Assembly (NCBI GenBank): GCA_009746045.1
Contig: RPFO01000104.1
Coordinates: forward strand, 3,581,034 to 3,633,533
DNA: 52,500 nucleotides
Origin: Mesostigma viride
Lineage: Eukaryota > Streptophyta > Mesostigmatophyceae > Mesostigmatales > Mesostigmataceae
Direction of reading: 5' to 3'
The position numbers and the translations under genes were made by a program. The notes under the pieces were generated by a model that did no database searches, was not told the DNA's origin, and was given only the letters and a program-made list of their open reading frames with translations. Shown piece by piece: positions 17,604-34,140 of the stretch. Numbering within the stretch: the stretch's first letter is position 1; each line of letters starts with the position of its first letter.

Positions 17604-19871
17604 GGTGACGTATGGTCAGTTAGGCCAATCCAAGCTATCAGTGCTAGTCAAAAGGTTGGGGCCTGCCGCTCTTTAATTGTCAAGCTTTAATGGCCACGCT
17701 GCCCAGTGCCGGCCTTACGGATTGAATGGTCGAGAACAGCTTGGCACCCGATCAAAGTCGCAAGCCGTCATCTTCCAAGAGAGCAGACATTGCTGGCAAA
17801 CGCCGCCTCCCCCAATGGTTCGTCACGCGTACGGTTATGTACTAGCTATAGTATACCAGGTGGCGTAGTATCGGTGATTAAGTCGGAATTCCTGAAATAA
17901 AAGCATACGCCTACGTTCCTGCTGGAGTACTGCTACGTGGTACAACCTCGGCCGAAGGAAGATGACACGTCAGTTCTCGTAGTGTAAAAGTTAAGGTTAA
18001 GTACACGCAATAGGCATCGTCTTACTTCTAAGGACATGGCGGCAAATATCAACGACGTGCCATGCAGCGTTTGAAGCAAGTAGTGGCCACTTGGTACCTG
18101 CTTCATCGAAGGGCAGTGCAACGTCACAAAAGACATGCCGCCCTTCACTTCGAGCAAGTGACTACACTCCATGCATCTTCGCGGCAGATGCACTACAAAC
18201 TGGTAGTAATTGTATGCCAAAACACAAGCTGATATGTACGCGACAAGCTAATCCTCCTTTCCAACATATAAGTAAGAATTATTGGCGGCCTGTTTGGTGG
18301 GCCCGGCACTCATGCCACATTTCACGATCTATAACTACCCCCTCTACCCCCCCCCCCCCCCCCCCCCCCCGACATTGCGGAAATGGCGCACGATGCACCA
18401 CGTAATGCTAGAATGAACAGCATGCAGGGCATGGCCGTGTATTGCAAGCCAATTTCCTTTGCAGGTGTCACATGCGCTGCTGGACTAATTATCTAACCCC
18501 GCCTGCGGCCTGACCGGATTGTGATGTGTGACAGGGGTCAGGGAAATATTATACATGCATGCTATGCTTGGAACGATGCATGTGATAGGAGGGCTACGTG
18601 GGGGCCTACAGTTATGAAGTCGAAGAAAAAATCCAGCCAGGTTGCCAGCGCACGCGCAAAGCCGACCCGGCCCTCCGCGTTGAGTTGCTGCGCCGAGGCT
18701 ACGTAATAATGGTCTGTCCTGGTCAGGACTCAGGCCTCAGGGCCGTCATGTGCGCTCACTGCCTAGTTATTTAGTGATATCCCACGCCGCACATGGATAC
18801 AGATTAGTAGTCTCTGCTGCCCATGTGCGGCGTGGGATTCAACTAACTAACTAACTTATTAATAGTATACTACTGGCCATGGTCACTGGACTGAGCTTGG
18901 AGTGAGGTCAGTGGTGTCACACTGTCACTGTCTGACTTGTCTGACGTAATGCCCAGGTACAGCCGCGTGCCTGGACGCAACGCCCAACGGATGATGCGGG
19001 CATCCGGACTCGCCCTCCTGGCCTCGCTGTCTGGTAAAACTCTATGGTCCTGTAAACGAGCCACGAAATATGTTCTGGTAATTGAACGTCCAGTTAATTA
19101 TTGCACGCAGGGTCCTAACCACGAACGGCCAGCGCAGAGTTCAAGCCGTTCAGGGGTCGGCATCCACAGCTGAGCAACGCCTGGCTCAACGGTGCTGCCG
19201 TGTTGCCATGCATTGTGCATTCCAGCTGTTAGGTTGCCACGCTGCACCGGACGCTAACGGCACAGCTTCATGGGCCAAGCTTTGCGCCGTACGTTCGCTG
19301 TAGCATGACAGGCCTGGACCTTTTTTTTGGCGATGGCGAGATTTATAGGGGACCGAAATCGGAAATAGCAGCGAAATCAGTGTACTCGGTCCGTGTGGTA
19401 GCAGACTCACTCGCTGGTGGAGTTTATTAGTCTTAGCGCCCTGGTAGAAAGTTGCCTAGAAGCAAGCTTCAACAAGTGGGACGGGGTGCACGCATGACAC
19501 TGACAGAAAAATGCCGCGCGCGGGGCCCGGTATTGGGCGACCAGACGGCTAGACTTTTTCCTGTCGCTTAACCATCCGGTTATGGCTACTTTGCAGCCGA
19601 CAAGGCGCCTTCTTGTACGCTGATATGCGTTGACAAACGTGTACAGTTAACCCCTGGACAATACCAACTGTTTCGATAGGGAATATCCTATAAATTCGTC
19701 TGCAAAGTTCTTGTCATCCTGGCGGGTATGTCCCTCATGGAAGTTCGAAGACTTTTCGTGGATGGGTGTAACATCCTTGGTTACCCGGCATGCCGGGTGG
19801 TCTGATAGGTGTCATGAGGTGAGGTCGGTTCGAACAAGCAGGACTGTGGAATAGCCAATGGCATTTGCCTC
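17604..19871. other. Intergenic region, no gene seen
   Basis: Only short uncorroborated ORFs are present. It holds a poly-C run of about 25 bases (18348-18370) and an 18-bp stem hairpin at 18779-18838. Confidence 0.6.
18779..18838. repeat. Inverted repeat with 18-bp perfect arms
   Basis: ATCCCACGCCGCACATGG (18779-18796) is exactly complementary to 18821-18838 with a 24-base loop. No transposon termini or target duplication were found around it. Confidence 0.8.
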
Positions 19872-22800
19872 ATGCGTGTGCAGCTAACCCCTAGGGCGGC
19901 AGCGGCGTCAGCTGCTGCCCCGCTTCCGCCACTGAGCCCAAGCGGACTTGTTGCCGCTCCCCACTATCAAGTTCAAGGCCATGGGGAATGGGGAAGCTCA
20001 GGCGACGCGGAGCTGGGCGGGTTGCGGCGGACCACCAGCCTGGCAAGTTCCAGCCACGGAGGGGTCACCGCAATCAAGGATTGGTACGGCAAACGGACTG
20101 CTGTTGCCAAGGCAACCAGCAAGGATGTCGTCCCTATCAAGCCCAAGCACCTCAACCGCCTCGTCCAGGCCAGCTGGCGTGCCCTGTACCAACCAGGAGG
20201 GGAGGAGACGGTGAGCGTGCCCATGCCTTGTTGGCACCTTTCCTGAGGATGCCTAGCTCTGTCCAATCCGTGTGAAGAAGTGGTTCCATCGCATGACTAT
20301 CGTTTCGTAAGGCAACCCCTACTTATAAACCTGTGAAGGGGCGTTTGGGACTTAACGAAAAGAGGCTGGTTTCCACTTTACCAGGGATTTGTAAAATCCA
20401 TCTTTCCAGCATGGTAGGTGTGTGGTTCACTTGATAGGGTAATCCTTTAATGCCTTGGTGAGTGAGGTACAAAGGTATGCCTTCGGACTTGGCAGCGAGG
20501 AGCTTGGCATGGGCCCATGGGAGCTCGTGCCATCCATTTAATGACCAATAATCATCAGATCATGAGCACAGTACGGGGTTGAAAGTGCTTGGTACTGCTC
20601 CTTTATTTTTCCAGGGAGGCGTACGATTGTAAACATGTAGTACGGCAATAAGTTTTCATCAATCATAGCTGCATGAGCGGTCCTCAACATCCATGTCTCT
20701 TGATAGTGGCGAGTGGCACGCCGGTTTGCACTTATACGTGCTGCAGGCCCTAGCGCATGATGACTTTATGGAAGGAGTGGGTGGCTTTATGGCACTTCGT
20801 GGTGTCTGTGTGTTGGTATGCATGCTGGATGCGTTTGCCGAATGACTCATGTGCTGCGCATGCCGGGGAGTGGAATCTGAACGGCTCCATGCTCGGGTGG
20901 CTGCGGTGCCCGCACTACTTCGTGTTGTACACGTTGCTCTCGGTCGCAGTAGTCCACTGCATTTTGTAGAAATAAAGACTATTACCATGGCATGAGTGGG
21001 GTGACGTAGTGCTGTCCACAACAGCTGCCCCACCCGACCTGGGTGCAGTCTGCATGTTGCGGAACGGCGGTGGTTGGTCGTCAAGTCAGTCATGACCATA
21101 AGACCCGCAATTAGACCTTCGTAAAGCATCAGACCCGCATTGATCAAGACCATGAGACATAATTAAGAGAAGTACCTAGTTATCCCACCGACCACTACTA
21201 CTTCACTATCAGTGTCCATTCTCCCGGCTGCCTTGTCCTTATCAACGTGTTGCACATCCTTCCCCACCCCAATCATATTTCTGATGGCCTTGCCCACCCC
21301 AGTACATTTCTGACGGCCTTGCCCACCCCAGTACATTTCTGACGGCCTTGCCCACCCCAGTACATTTCTGATGGCCTTGCCCACCCCAGTACATTTCTCA
21401 CGGCATTGCCCACCCCAATCACATTTCTGACGGCCTTGCCCACCCCAATCACATTTCACACGGCCTTGCCCACCCCAATCACATTTCACATGGCCTTGCC
21501 CACCCCAATCATATTTCCAACGGCTTTGCCCAGCCAAATCCTCTGATCCCCCCCTCGTCCTCCATCCGCCTCCTTTCCCTTTCAAACGCCCCTCTGCGCC
21601 ACCCATAATCTTTCCTCCCCCCACCCCACCCACACAGATCTTTGTCCACCTCATTAAGCGGCCGATCCACACATCCGCCGTCGTCGCGCTTAAGGTGCTC
21701 GCGGTGCTGCACCGGCTGCTGCAGCAAGGCTCGCCCGAGTTCCCTGCGGCGCTGCACGGCAACATATCGCTGCTCCGCAACATGCACAACACGTGGAAGG
21801 GGCGCGCCGAGGCCGCCGCATGGGCCGGTATGTGGGTGGGCATGCTTGGGTGGACTCGAGAGATTCCTGAGAACCCTTTCCGTTTCCGTTTCCGTTTCGG
21901 GTTGTGAGCGGGATTGGAACAACTTTGGGCCCGTGAGCCGCTTTTAGCTCAAGCTTCCGCGTACCCGGAAAGCAAGATCCCGGTTGGGGTCTTGATTCTG
22001 TGCTCGCTGAAGCAAAGTGGTGACGCGGCATGCAAAAATGTTTTGGCGGCGTACGACATCGTACAACCGTGACCGTGAAACCGGCGCGCGCAAGGTATCC
22101 CGCCTCACCAAGCTTCTCCGGGCATGAACAAAATTTGTTCCCAAAGGTCGGTCATGACCGACCTTTGGTGGCGCTTTCCACTCAAATCTGGACCAGTCCA
22201 GGTTCAAAACGCCGCGCCCGAGGCCGGGAACCAGAAATGAACAGGAAATGGAAACAAATCCAGGTCCCCGGAATCTCTCAACTTTTATGTGGTTTGGTTC
22301 ATGCCTCGTGGGCCGGTATGTGGGTGGGCATGTTTGGGTGGGCCGGTCGGTGGGTTGGTATATGCGCAGTGGGCTGGGTGAAGTTGCATGGCCTGGTGGG
22401 TGGGCATGCAGTTGCGTGGGCAGGTGTGTGGGTTGGTCTTTCCCCTGTAGGCTGGTGGGCGGACGGCATTTGCCACATGGGCTGCTGTGTGGGTGGGAAT
22501 GGCTGTGTGGATGTGTAGGTATGTAGGGGGGGATTAGCCCGGCCGCGTGGGCTTTTATGTGGGAGGGCTGGCGTAGTTGCATGGGCAGCAGGTGGGTGGG
22601 TGGGTGGGCCTGGTTGCATGGACAGTCAACCAGTTATCCCTCAGCAATGCTCAACCGATCTGTCTTGCTACCATGCTGTCTTCACGCCTCCAACCCGTCT
22701 CTTCCCCCCCCCCCCCCTGCCCCATTAAACATACAACTCCCCCACCCCACCCCCACCCCCAAACATACACGCAAACAACAAACGCAGTTGGCGGCGGCAT

Positions 22801-25800
22801 TGGTGGCGGGTCATCCGTGGAGGGGGAATCCGCCGAGTACGCGCCACTTGTCGCGCCGTACACGCAGCTGCTCATCCTGAAGACGCTCTTCCACTTTGAT
22901 TGGCGCATGTTTGAGAACAACTACTCGCTGCGCGGGGGCAACATGGAGCTGGGCCAGCGCTCCTCGATGGGGCGCAACCCGGTGTCGGTGCAAGCCGTTA
23001 ACACGCTGCAGAAGCTGCTGGAGCAGGTGCGCTCTATGTACAACTTGCTAGTGGCTCTAGGGAAAGTACAGCTAGTTGTATGAGCGCTCGTTGAGGATGG
23101 AACCGGTGTGTGTATGCCACGCACTATGCACAGTGTGTCGATGTATGTTTAGCGACTTGTGGATGCACTGTTCTAATGGTACTGGTAGGCGGGGTGGTTT
23201 GGTGTGGCGGGATGGTTGTGGTCAAACGGAGTGAGGAAAGATCACCACGTGCCAAACTGAGCCTTGACCTATGCCAGTTAATTGGTCATATATATTTTTT
23301 GAATCGCTTCATTTCTTACAAGAACTATACCTGGAATGTTTAGTTAAGTTGCTTTTCTCATCCAGGGTTGCGGAAGTCCCCACCCCACCCAACCCCGCAA
23401 CCTCACTTGTCCTTGTCCTTTTGCCCTTCATTCCCATCCGTCATCCCTCATTCCCAGCTACGCACAATGTTGTTGTCCATGCTGTCGCGTGGGGGGCATG
23501 TGCCATAGCAGCCCATAGGGTCGGCCCCCATTCAGATGCGCACAGCATGACGTCACCAAGTTGCGGCCGCCCCCTTGCACGTTCAACTCATCATGACCTG
23601 TATCGTGCACACAACATTATGCGCCTAGTAGCATACTAGCGTGTGCACAATAGAGTAGAGCACGGTATTTTGGAATGGAGATAGGGACAGGACATTGTTT
23701 CATCTTTCAGCACAATCGTTCACCCTCCTGCACCAACGTCCCTTGCCCCACATCCCCCCTGCTGCCCATCCTTTGCCCCCCCCCCCCCCCCCCGCCAGGT
23801 CCTGTTAACGCTCGACGCCGCGTTCGCCATCCTGCGCGCGCCCCCCCCCGGTTCCCTCAATGGTGTGGCCACGAGCTCGGCCCCCGAGGCCACCAACTTC
23901 AAGGCCTTTCTGTGCATCGGTCTGCTGCGCGAGGCCGACCTGCTGTACGACATCCTCTGCTACATCCTCTCGTCCCTCGCGCAGTCGTCATCATCTCCGC
24001 AGGAGCTGCGCTGGTTTATCGCGAAATTCGACTCCCAGTACGCGAGTTTGAGGGCGGCGTACGAGAAAGCGTGGGCGGAACCCGCGGTGTGCTCTGAGGT
24101 CTCCCCCCCGCGGCTCCCGTCCACCCCGCCCCACTTTTTTGCACGCGTCGCGGGGGGTGCAGGCGCGGCGCAGGAAGAGGGGATCATGAGGTGGGTCCTT
24201 GCCACGATGCTTCTTCAGTTTTTTGCCGTCCTCCTTCTTCTTCCTGTTTTCATGTGGTCAATGTGCTTTGATATGTGCACGGGTTTTTTCATGCCTTTCC
24301 TAAATATGCACAGGGTTTAGCCACTAGGCTGTCCAGCAGCTCAATCTGTCGATCTAGAGAAGGGTGAGGGGGCAAAGGCTTGTATATGTTGCAGTGTCTT
24401 GTAGGTTCCAACGCACGTTAGTCGCCCCCAAGTCTTCAACACTGCCGATGCAATGTGGAACGTTTTCCTCGTGGGCTTTTGTTATCCCCTCGCTCTTCAT
24501 GCGGCCAATGATGCTTTACATGCAGTTGTGCCATCTGTTTCTTACCCAGCCCCATCCCATGTTCCCACCCACGCACACCCCATGCATCCACCCCCACTTG
24601 TCCCATTCACCCACTTAGGCACACCTCAGCAACAACCAAAACGACCAACCACGTCGACGAAAACGTAGTTGGTTGATTTGGTTGTTGATGATAACTTGAC
24701 ACATGACCCACAATAACAAGACTACATATTCATGAAGCTTTCTAAGTGATCATTCGCACTGTGCTGGAGTAACGGCTGTATGGTGCTAAGCAACAGTTGA
24801 CATGGCACTTTTACATTCAACGGCGTGTTGCTAAACAAACGCTCGATGCATGGCTGCACAACAAACGATCGTCAACGCGTGTGCCAGGGCGCCCCCCTCG
24901 TACCGCGAGCCCCATTTCATCCACGGTGACAACAACGACGACGACGACGACGAAGACCTCGGCGGGAGCGCCACCCCCAGCTCGACCGGCTCCTGCGTCG
25001 ACATGCGCCTCCCCTGGCCGACGCACCCGCCCGCCTCCCTGACCGGGCCCGGAGCGTCCAGCATGCGCCACCTGGCGACGTCCATGCCTTACTCTGCCGT
25101 GGCCGGCCCTTACGGCCGGTCACAATCTGCCCGCACGGAGCTCTCCTCTGCCCTCGACGACTCGTTTGGAAGCGGGGGGCCTGCGTCCGCTCTATCCACG
25201 CACAACAACACGCCTACGATGGCACAGATGCACGCGGGGGGTGGAGGGGGGTCCACGTCCATGCATGGGACGGTGCTCTCGGGTGGCTCCACCCAGCTCC
25301 TGCATGACCCCGAGTGCTCGTTCGGGTCCAGCGGGTCTGGGATCCAGCTGCAGTCCGGCCAAGCTGGCGCGAGGGTAGGCAGCGGGCTAGGGGCCATGGG
25401 CCTTGGCGGCGTGACGTCCGGCGGTACCCAATTGGCCCCGCTGGCCTCCCTTGCCACCATGGTGGTCTCCTCGTCCCCAGGGGATATGCGCTCCCACGTG
25501 TCGTCGGGCAGCCTAAGCGATGTGGCCTCCCCCAGCTCCACCTTCCTGTCCTCATCGGGGACATTTTCGCAGCTGGCGGACGTCACCACCCAGGCATTTG
25601 TGACGTCCGGGGGGGCAACAGGCCCGTCCACCCCGGCCCCCGCCACGGTCACAACCACCGCGACCGTCGCCGGGTGGGTCAAGCTGGACGACGACTCGTC
25701 CCCGCCGCTCCCCCCACCGCTCCTTGCCGGGCTTCCCTATGCCCGTTCCGCGTCGTATCACCATCCGCCAGGCAGCGCGACCGCAGGGAGCCTGGCGGCC

Positions 25801-28736
25801 AGCACCTGGGGGGACGCCAGGGACGTGTCGGCATTGTCGACGCCGTCCACCCCGAACGCGCCCACATCGCAGTACCGGGGGCGGTATGGTCGGTCCGTCT
25901 CGGGGGGGGACGCGGTATGGGCGGGCATGGCGCCGGGGAAAGGGATGGCGATGGGTGGGGATGCGGCGGTCGGCCCCCTCGGGACGATGGTGGGGGTGTC
26001 AGATCCGCTCCAGCCGCACGCACTGCCGCCGCCATTGGCGCCGTCGGCAGCGCAACTCTCGCTCCAGAAACAGCAGCAGCAATTACAACAGCAACAATTA
26101 CAACAGCAGCAGTTGCAGCAGCAGCAATTACAACAGCAACAGTTACAACAGCAGCAGTTGCAGCAGCAGCAATTACAACAGCAACAGTTACAGCAGCAGC
26201 AGCAGCAGCACCAGAAGGAGCTGGCATTCCGACACAGCGGCGATGCGACCGCGACCATGTCAGGATCATCTGCCGGAGTGGGTGGCCACGGGGGGGCGTA
26301 TGTGGGGGGCATCCACCCCCTGGAGGGGCCGCCGTTCCGGGCACAACCGGGCATGCCAGGGGGCGAGTCGTCGGGTATGGCCATGGGGGGTGGGATCTCT
26401 GCGGGCATGCTCCCACAGAATGGTTTCGCCCACGGGGGGGGAAGCGACGTAGGGTACCTGACAGGAGGGACCATGATCGCGGGTGCGGGCATGGGCGGTG
26501 TGGTGGGGGCAGGGGCAGGTGCCAGCATGCACGGGCACGCGCCGGGCATGCCCAGGGTGCCCAGTGGCGGCATGCTTCGTACGATGGGGTCACCATCGAG
26601 CAGCCACCCGCCACCCCCCCCGCCGGCCCAAGCGCTTGGCCCATCGCAGCAGCCTCAAGCGCTGCAACCGCCCCAAACAGCACTTGCCCCGCCCATTGCT
26701 CCACCGCCGGGGGTGCAGCCGCTGGGGCCTACCACGCCGGGCGTGGGGCAACTCCCGCTGGGCTTTGCGTCGTCGTCGGCGCCCGCGTTAGCCGTGGTGG
26801 TGGCGCAGCAGCAGCAGGCGCACATGCGGTCGGTGAGCGCGAGTGCCGCGGAGCCCTTTGGCGGGCCGGATGCCAGCAGTAATCTGTTCGGATCGGCAGG
26901 CGAGCTGGGCGGTGGCGGCGGGAATAGCGGCAACCCGTTTGCGGGCGGCAGTACCAAGCACAGGCCGTGGCAGAGCAACGGCGGCGCGCACGACCTGCTG
27001 GCGACCGCGGGGCTGAAAGAGCCGCCCAAGCAAGGGTGCGACGCGAACCAGTTTGCAGACCTGCTGCAATCTCTCAGCGTGGACGGTGTCGTCGCAAGTG
27101 CCAGCAGTAGCGGTGGATTAGTCACCGGGGGGACCGCCCCGGCTGCCTCCTCCCAATCTCAGCAGCAAGTAGTCGGCGGCGTGACGGCGGCCAGCAGCGG
27201 GGCAGGTCCTGGGCTGTCATTGCTCGCCGGGGCCCAGGGTGGCGTGAGGCAGCAGCAGCTGATCGGGGCTCAGCGGACCAGCATCAGCAGCGGGGGCTCG
27301 GGCAATGGGCCGGCGCTGGCCATGGCCAAGCCACGTGTGACTCTGCAGCAGAACAACAGCGGAAGTCTCGTCGAGCTTGCGGCTGCGGTGGTCGTGGTGG
27401 GAAGCCCTGGGAAGGACCCGTTGTTGTCGCGTTTGCAGCCAGTAGCAGAGGCGGAGCGGCCGCAGTTGGCGGCAGCGCATGTGGCAGGGATGCAGATGCA
27501 GCAGCAGATGCAGCAGCAGCAACAGCAGCAGCAGTATTCGGCCCAGCAGCAGCACCAACAGCAGGCATCGTCTCGGTTGATATCGCCGCCGATCGGGGTG
27601 CAGGCTACCGCACAGCCGCCGCAGCAGCACTTTCAAACACAGCAGCAGCAGCAGCCGCCGCCGTTCTCTATGCAGCCCTCCCCACCGCAGCAGCAACAAG
27701 CCGCTGCGCCACAATTCTGGCAGACGTTTGAGTCGCCCGAGCCGACGCCTCTGCCCCAACATCACACGCACCGGCCGCACGCGCCTGCGATGCAACAGGC
27801 GCAATGGATGCATCCGCCGTCGCAACCCCAAGCACAGCCACTGCAACCGCCACAGCAACCACCGCCGCAGCAATTCTCAACCCAGCAGCCGCAGCCTACA
27901 GGTAGCAAGCCCCCTAGTCGGCGCGCGTCTGAAGAGATTTGGTCGGTGGGGGGCGAGGACTCGATGTCTCGAGAGTCATCCTGGGCCCCGTTTGCTGCCC
28001 TTCTCAACGCCAACAACAACAATAACAACAGCAGCAGCAGCAGCATGTACAACCTCACTGGAAACCTTGGTTCTGATGCTTCCACGGGGGTGGGGGTGGC
28101 GGCCGGGGGTGGCGTCAATGCTGGCCGCAACATCCCCTTCAAGCGCAGCATATCGCACCCCAAGGATGGCATGGTTGGCGCGTGGGCAGGGAATGCCAGC
28201 AATGCCGGCGCTGGCGGTAACGTGGGTGGCGGCGGTGTTGGTGGCGGTGGCGCGCCTACTATCATCAGGAGCAGCTTGGACGTGCCCCGGCCTGCAGTCA
28301 CCGGCGCGCCGGCTGCGAGCACCGGATGGGGGTTCATGGAACAGCCTGCTGCGCTGAGCCGTGGGGGGGCCGACCGCCATGGGCGGAGAGTCTCAGTGGA
28401 TGATTGGGACCCCTCAGCAAAGTTGCCGGCGGGGGGTGGGGGTGCTGGGTCGGGGCTGCCCCAACCCCAGCCCAACCCGCAGCAGTATTCGACGGCACCA
28501 CACCAGCACAAGCAGCAGCATGGATTCGGGGACTTGGCTGGCCGTGGTCCAACCATGATTCCCGCGGGGGCGGTGTCGGGGCCGTTCCGGCCGGAATCCA
28601 TGGCAACGGTGACGGATGCTGGCGGTGAGATGTCCACGGTGGCCGGGACAGGCTTCGGGTGGCGTTCGGAATCGACGGAGGATGAGAGCGGGGGTGGGGC
28701 GGGGGCTACGGGGAGGACGGGCTGGACGACGTGGCC

Positions 28737-28740
<4 letters not shown>
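19872..28740 (+). CDS. ANTH-domain (AP180/CALM-like) endocytic adaptor with long Gln-rich tail
   Basis: Exons 19872-20210, 21638-21827, 22788-23026, 23799-24190 and 24888-28740 join with matching phases (0, 1, 0, 2) into 1,670 residues. The ANTH domain covers about 65-385: KATSKDVVPIKPKH (80-93) fits the lipid-binding pattern KX9KX(K/R)(H/Y), exon 2 has VALKVLAVLHRLLQQGSPEF, and exon 4 has FKAFLCIGLLREADLLYDIL. Known ANTH proteins bind PtdIns(4,5)P2 and recruit clathrin and SNAREs. The tail (exon 5) is disordered, with an acidic DDDDDED stretch, a Gln array, an NPF motif (GNPFAGG, EH-domain ligand) and DLL motifs (AHDLLATAG, FADLLQSLS), as in AP180-type adaptors. Its stop (TGA 28738-28740) overlaps the ATG of the downstream kinase. 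An upstream in-frame stop supports the chosen start. Confidence 0.75.
21247..21540. repeat. 29-30-bp minisatellite upstream of ANTH exon 2
   Basis: About ten copies of a unit with CCTTGCCCACCCCAGTACAT and TTCTGACGG, later ones with CAATCACATTT, end about 100 bases before the exon 2 acceptor at 21637. The pyrimidine-rich strand lies on the sense strand. Confidence 0.85.
22304..22350 (+). repeat. Duplicate of ANTH exon 2 end and 5' splice site inside intron 2
   Basis: TGGGCCG followed by GTATGTGGGTGGGCATG repeats the authentic border at 21821-21850 with few changes. The copy lies about 490 bases downstream in the same intron and keeps a consensus GTATGT donor. Confidence 0.75.
22350..22620. 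repeat. GGTGGGT-rich degenerate repeat in ANTH intron 2
   Basis: Many spaced GGG runs, including GGTGGGTGGGTGGGTGGG near 22591-22608, could fold as a G-quadruplex in the transcript or DNA. Confidence 0.6.
26068..26212 (+). repeat. CAG/CAA-rich array coding poly-Gln/Leu
   Basis: A coding minisatellite of CAGCAGCAGCAATTACAA-like units encodes repeated QQQQL within the disordered tail of the ANTH protein. Synonymous CAA/CAG mixing indicates expansion by units and not simple slippage. Confidence 0.85.
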
Positions 28741-32540
<3,800 letters not shown>

Positions 32541-32570
<30 letters not shown>

Positions 32571-32715
32571 GTCCGTGGAGGCTCTTAGCGGGTTGCTAGG
32601 CCCCACCCTTCGCGCCGTTGATGGTGCCGCTCGTGTCGCAAGGGTCATGAGGCCGTGGAGGGTTATGGAGGGGTGCTAGGGCCCATCCATAGCGCCACCG
32701 ATGGCGCTGCAAAGT
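32541..32715 (+). repeat. 80-bp tandem duplication of kinase last codons and early 3' UTR
   Basis: ATGGCGCCGCTCGTGTCGCA at 32541 recurs as ATGGTGCCGCTCGTGTCGCA at 32621, and ATGGCGCTGCAAAGTCGC at 32701 begins a third copy. Each full unit is 80 bases and repeats the AAGGGTCATGA stop region. Confidence 0.85.
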
Positions 32716-34140
32716 CGCCGTGGTCATTAGGCAAAGGAAGCCCAAAGACATCTTGTGCTGTGGTCTTTATGTGAGGCAAATGACGGCGTTCGCTCGGGCA
32801 ACATGATGGGAACCACCCTTGCAATGCTCTATTGTGGCCGGGTCTATGAGGCCAAGGATGACAGCGTCACCCTGGGCGTGGGGTCGTGGTCCGCGGAGGA
32901 TGATGGGAGAAGGCGCCCGATCAGTGCGGGTGGTTTTGGGCAACTGGCACAAGTTGTCGTGGGCACTGTAGTTTTTGGTATTGTTGTACTTGGTAGTGGG
33001 TTTCACATGGCCTGGTCTTGGATGGTAACCGAGCCTTGAAGCGGTTACATGCGTGCCAAGCAACCAGTGACATCGATCCTCTAGGGCGTAAAGGGCGCAT
33101 AGATGGTGTCTGTTCATAGCAGCCACCCAGCGGTGACGGCTGGCCCCTAACCAAGGCAATCAGTGGGGTCATGGGAACCAATGGGCCACACCCATCCGGC
33201 CGGGGAGGAAATAGCAAGTTAGGTATCATTGGCAGCATTGTATGGTGATGCACTCCAGCTCACCATCCTACCTGCATCGGGCAGCTGGCTTGCTTTTCCC
33301 AATGGTAGCTTCTTCCTATGTTCATAGTGTAATAGTATCGATACACAGGGCACAAAGTTGCGCTGTGACTGCCTGCCAATACTTGCAGCAGCCTCGAGTA
33401 CTACTTGCTCGTGCAGTCATGCATGAGATTTTATGCTAAGTTTAATTAGCAAATAGATCAATCGCTGCCATTCTTATATCATAGCATGCAGCCACGGAAT
33501 CTGTATACATGTATTACAGTATATTGTATATAAGAGGCATTGAGAGAACACTGCACAACTGCATCACATGCTAAAAAACTAACTGCCTGAGCTGCGCTGC
33601 ATGGGGCCCTGATTGTTCGGTTCTGCTGTGAGGGCTTGTCGATCAACCGAGGTCCATTGTGTGTTTAAAATACTACCCCTCCAAGGCAAGTAGCTTGAAG
33701 TCCAAGGAAAGTAGTTTGACGCCTGAGCTTGCATGTACATTTGAGGCATGCGTATACGATTCACAAATAGTGCCACTATCATATCTTGTGAAAGCAACAA
33801 ATCCACCCTCACTCGCCTGCAACACCTGGAGAGCAAGGTGGTGCAGGACCTCAAGGAGCTATAGATCGATGCGGCGGCTAAGCATCTGGACCGCTGCGCA
33901 GATTTAGGCCCTGGCCTCAGTTACAGGTGCCTGAGATCGCTGCACAGACGGCCACTGATCGCCGCCCAGCCCGCTGGGCTTGTGGAGGTATCCCCCGTGC
34001 ACACCTTTGGCCGACCTGCTCGATCAAGCTAGTCCCAAGCGGTCTCGACCACCGACGCCATCGCCGCCAAGCTCGATCCAGGATCTGGATCAGCCCAGCG
34101 CAAGGAGGCCACCGAGATCGACCGGCGCAGCTGCCGGACG
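32716..34140. other. Kinase 3' flank and intergenic sequence
   Basis: No gene is supported. Around 33790-33850 the translation STLTRLQHLESKVVQDLKEL resembles a coiled-coil remnant, perhaps from an old ORF1, but is too short to classify. Confidence 0.4.

Noticed and set aside
25110-28637. Large antisense and alternative-frame ORFs across the Gln-rich exon (up to 522 codons)
   Set aside because: They are GC- and CAG-repeat-driven shadows; only the sense frame joins in phase to the ANTH exons and has recognisable motifs.
33659-33907. Short coiled-coil gene upstream of the 34-kb retroelement
   Set aside because: The coiled-coil-like stretch is about 20 residues, ends in a stop and has no splice signals; more likely a decayed repeat.
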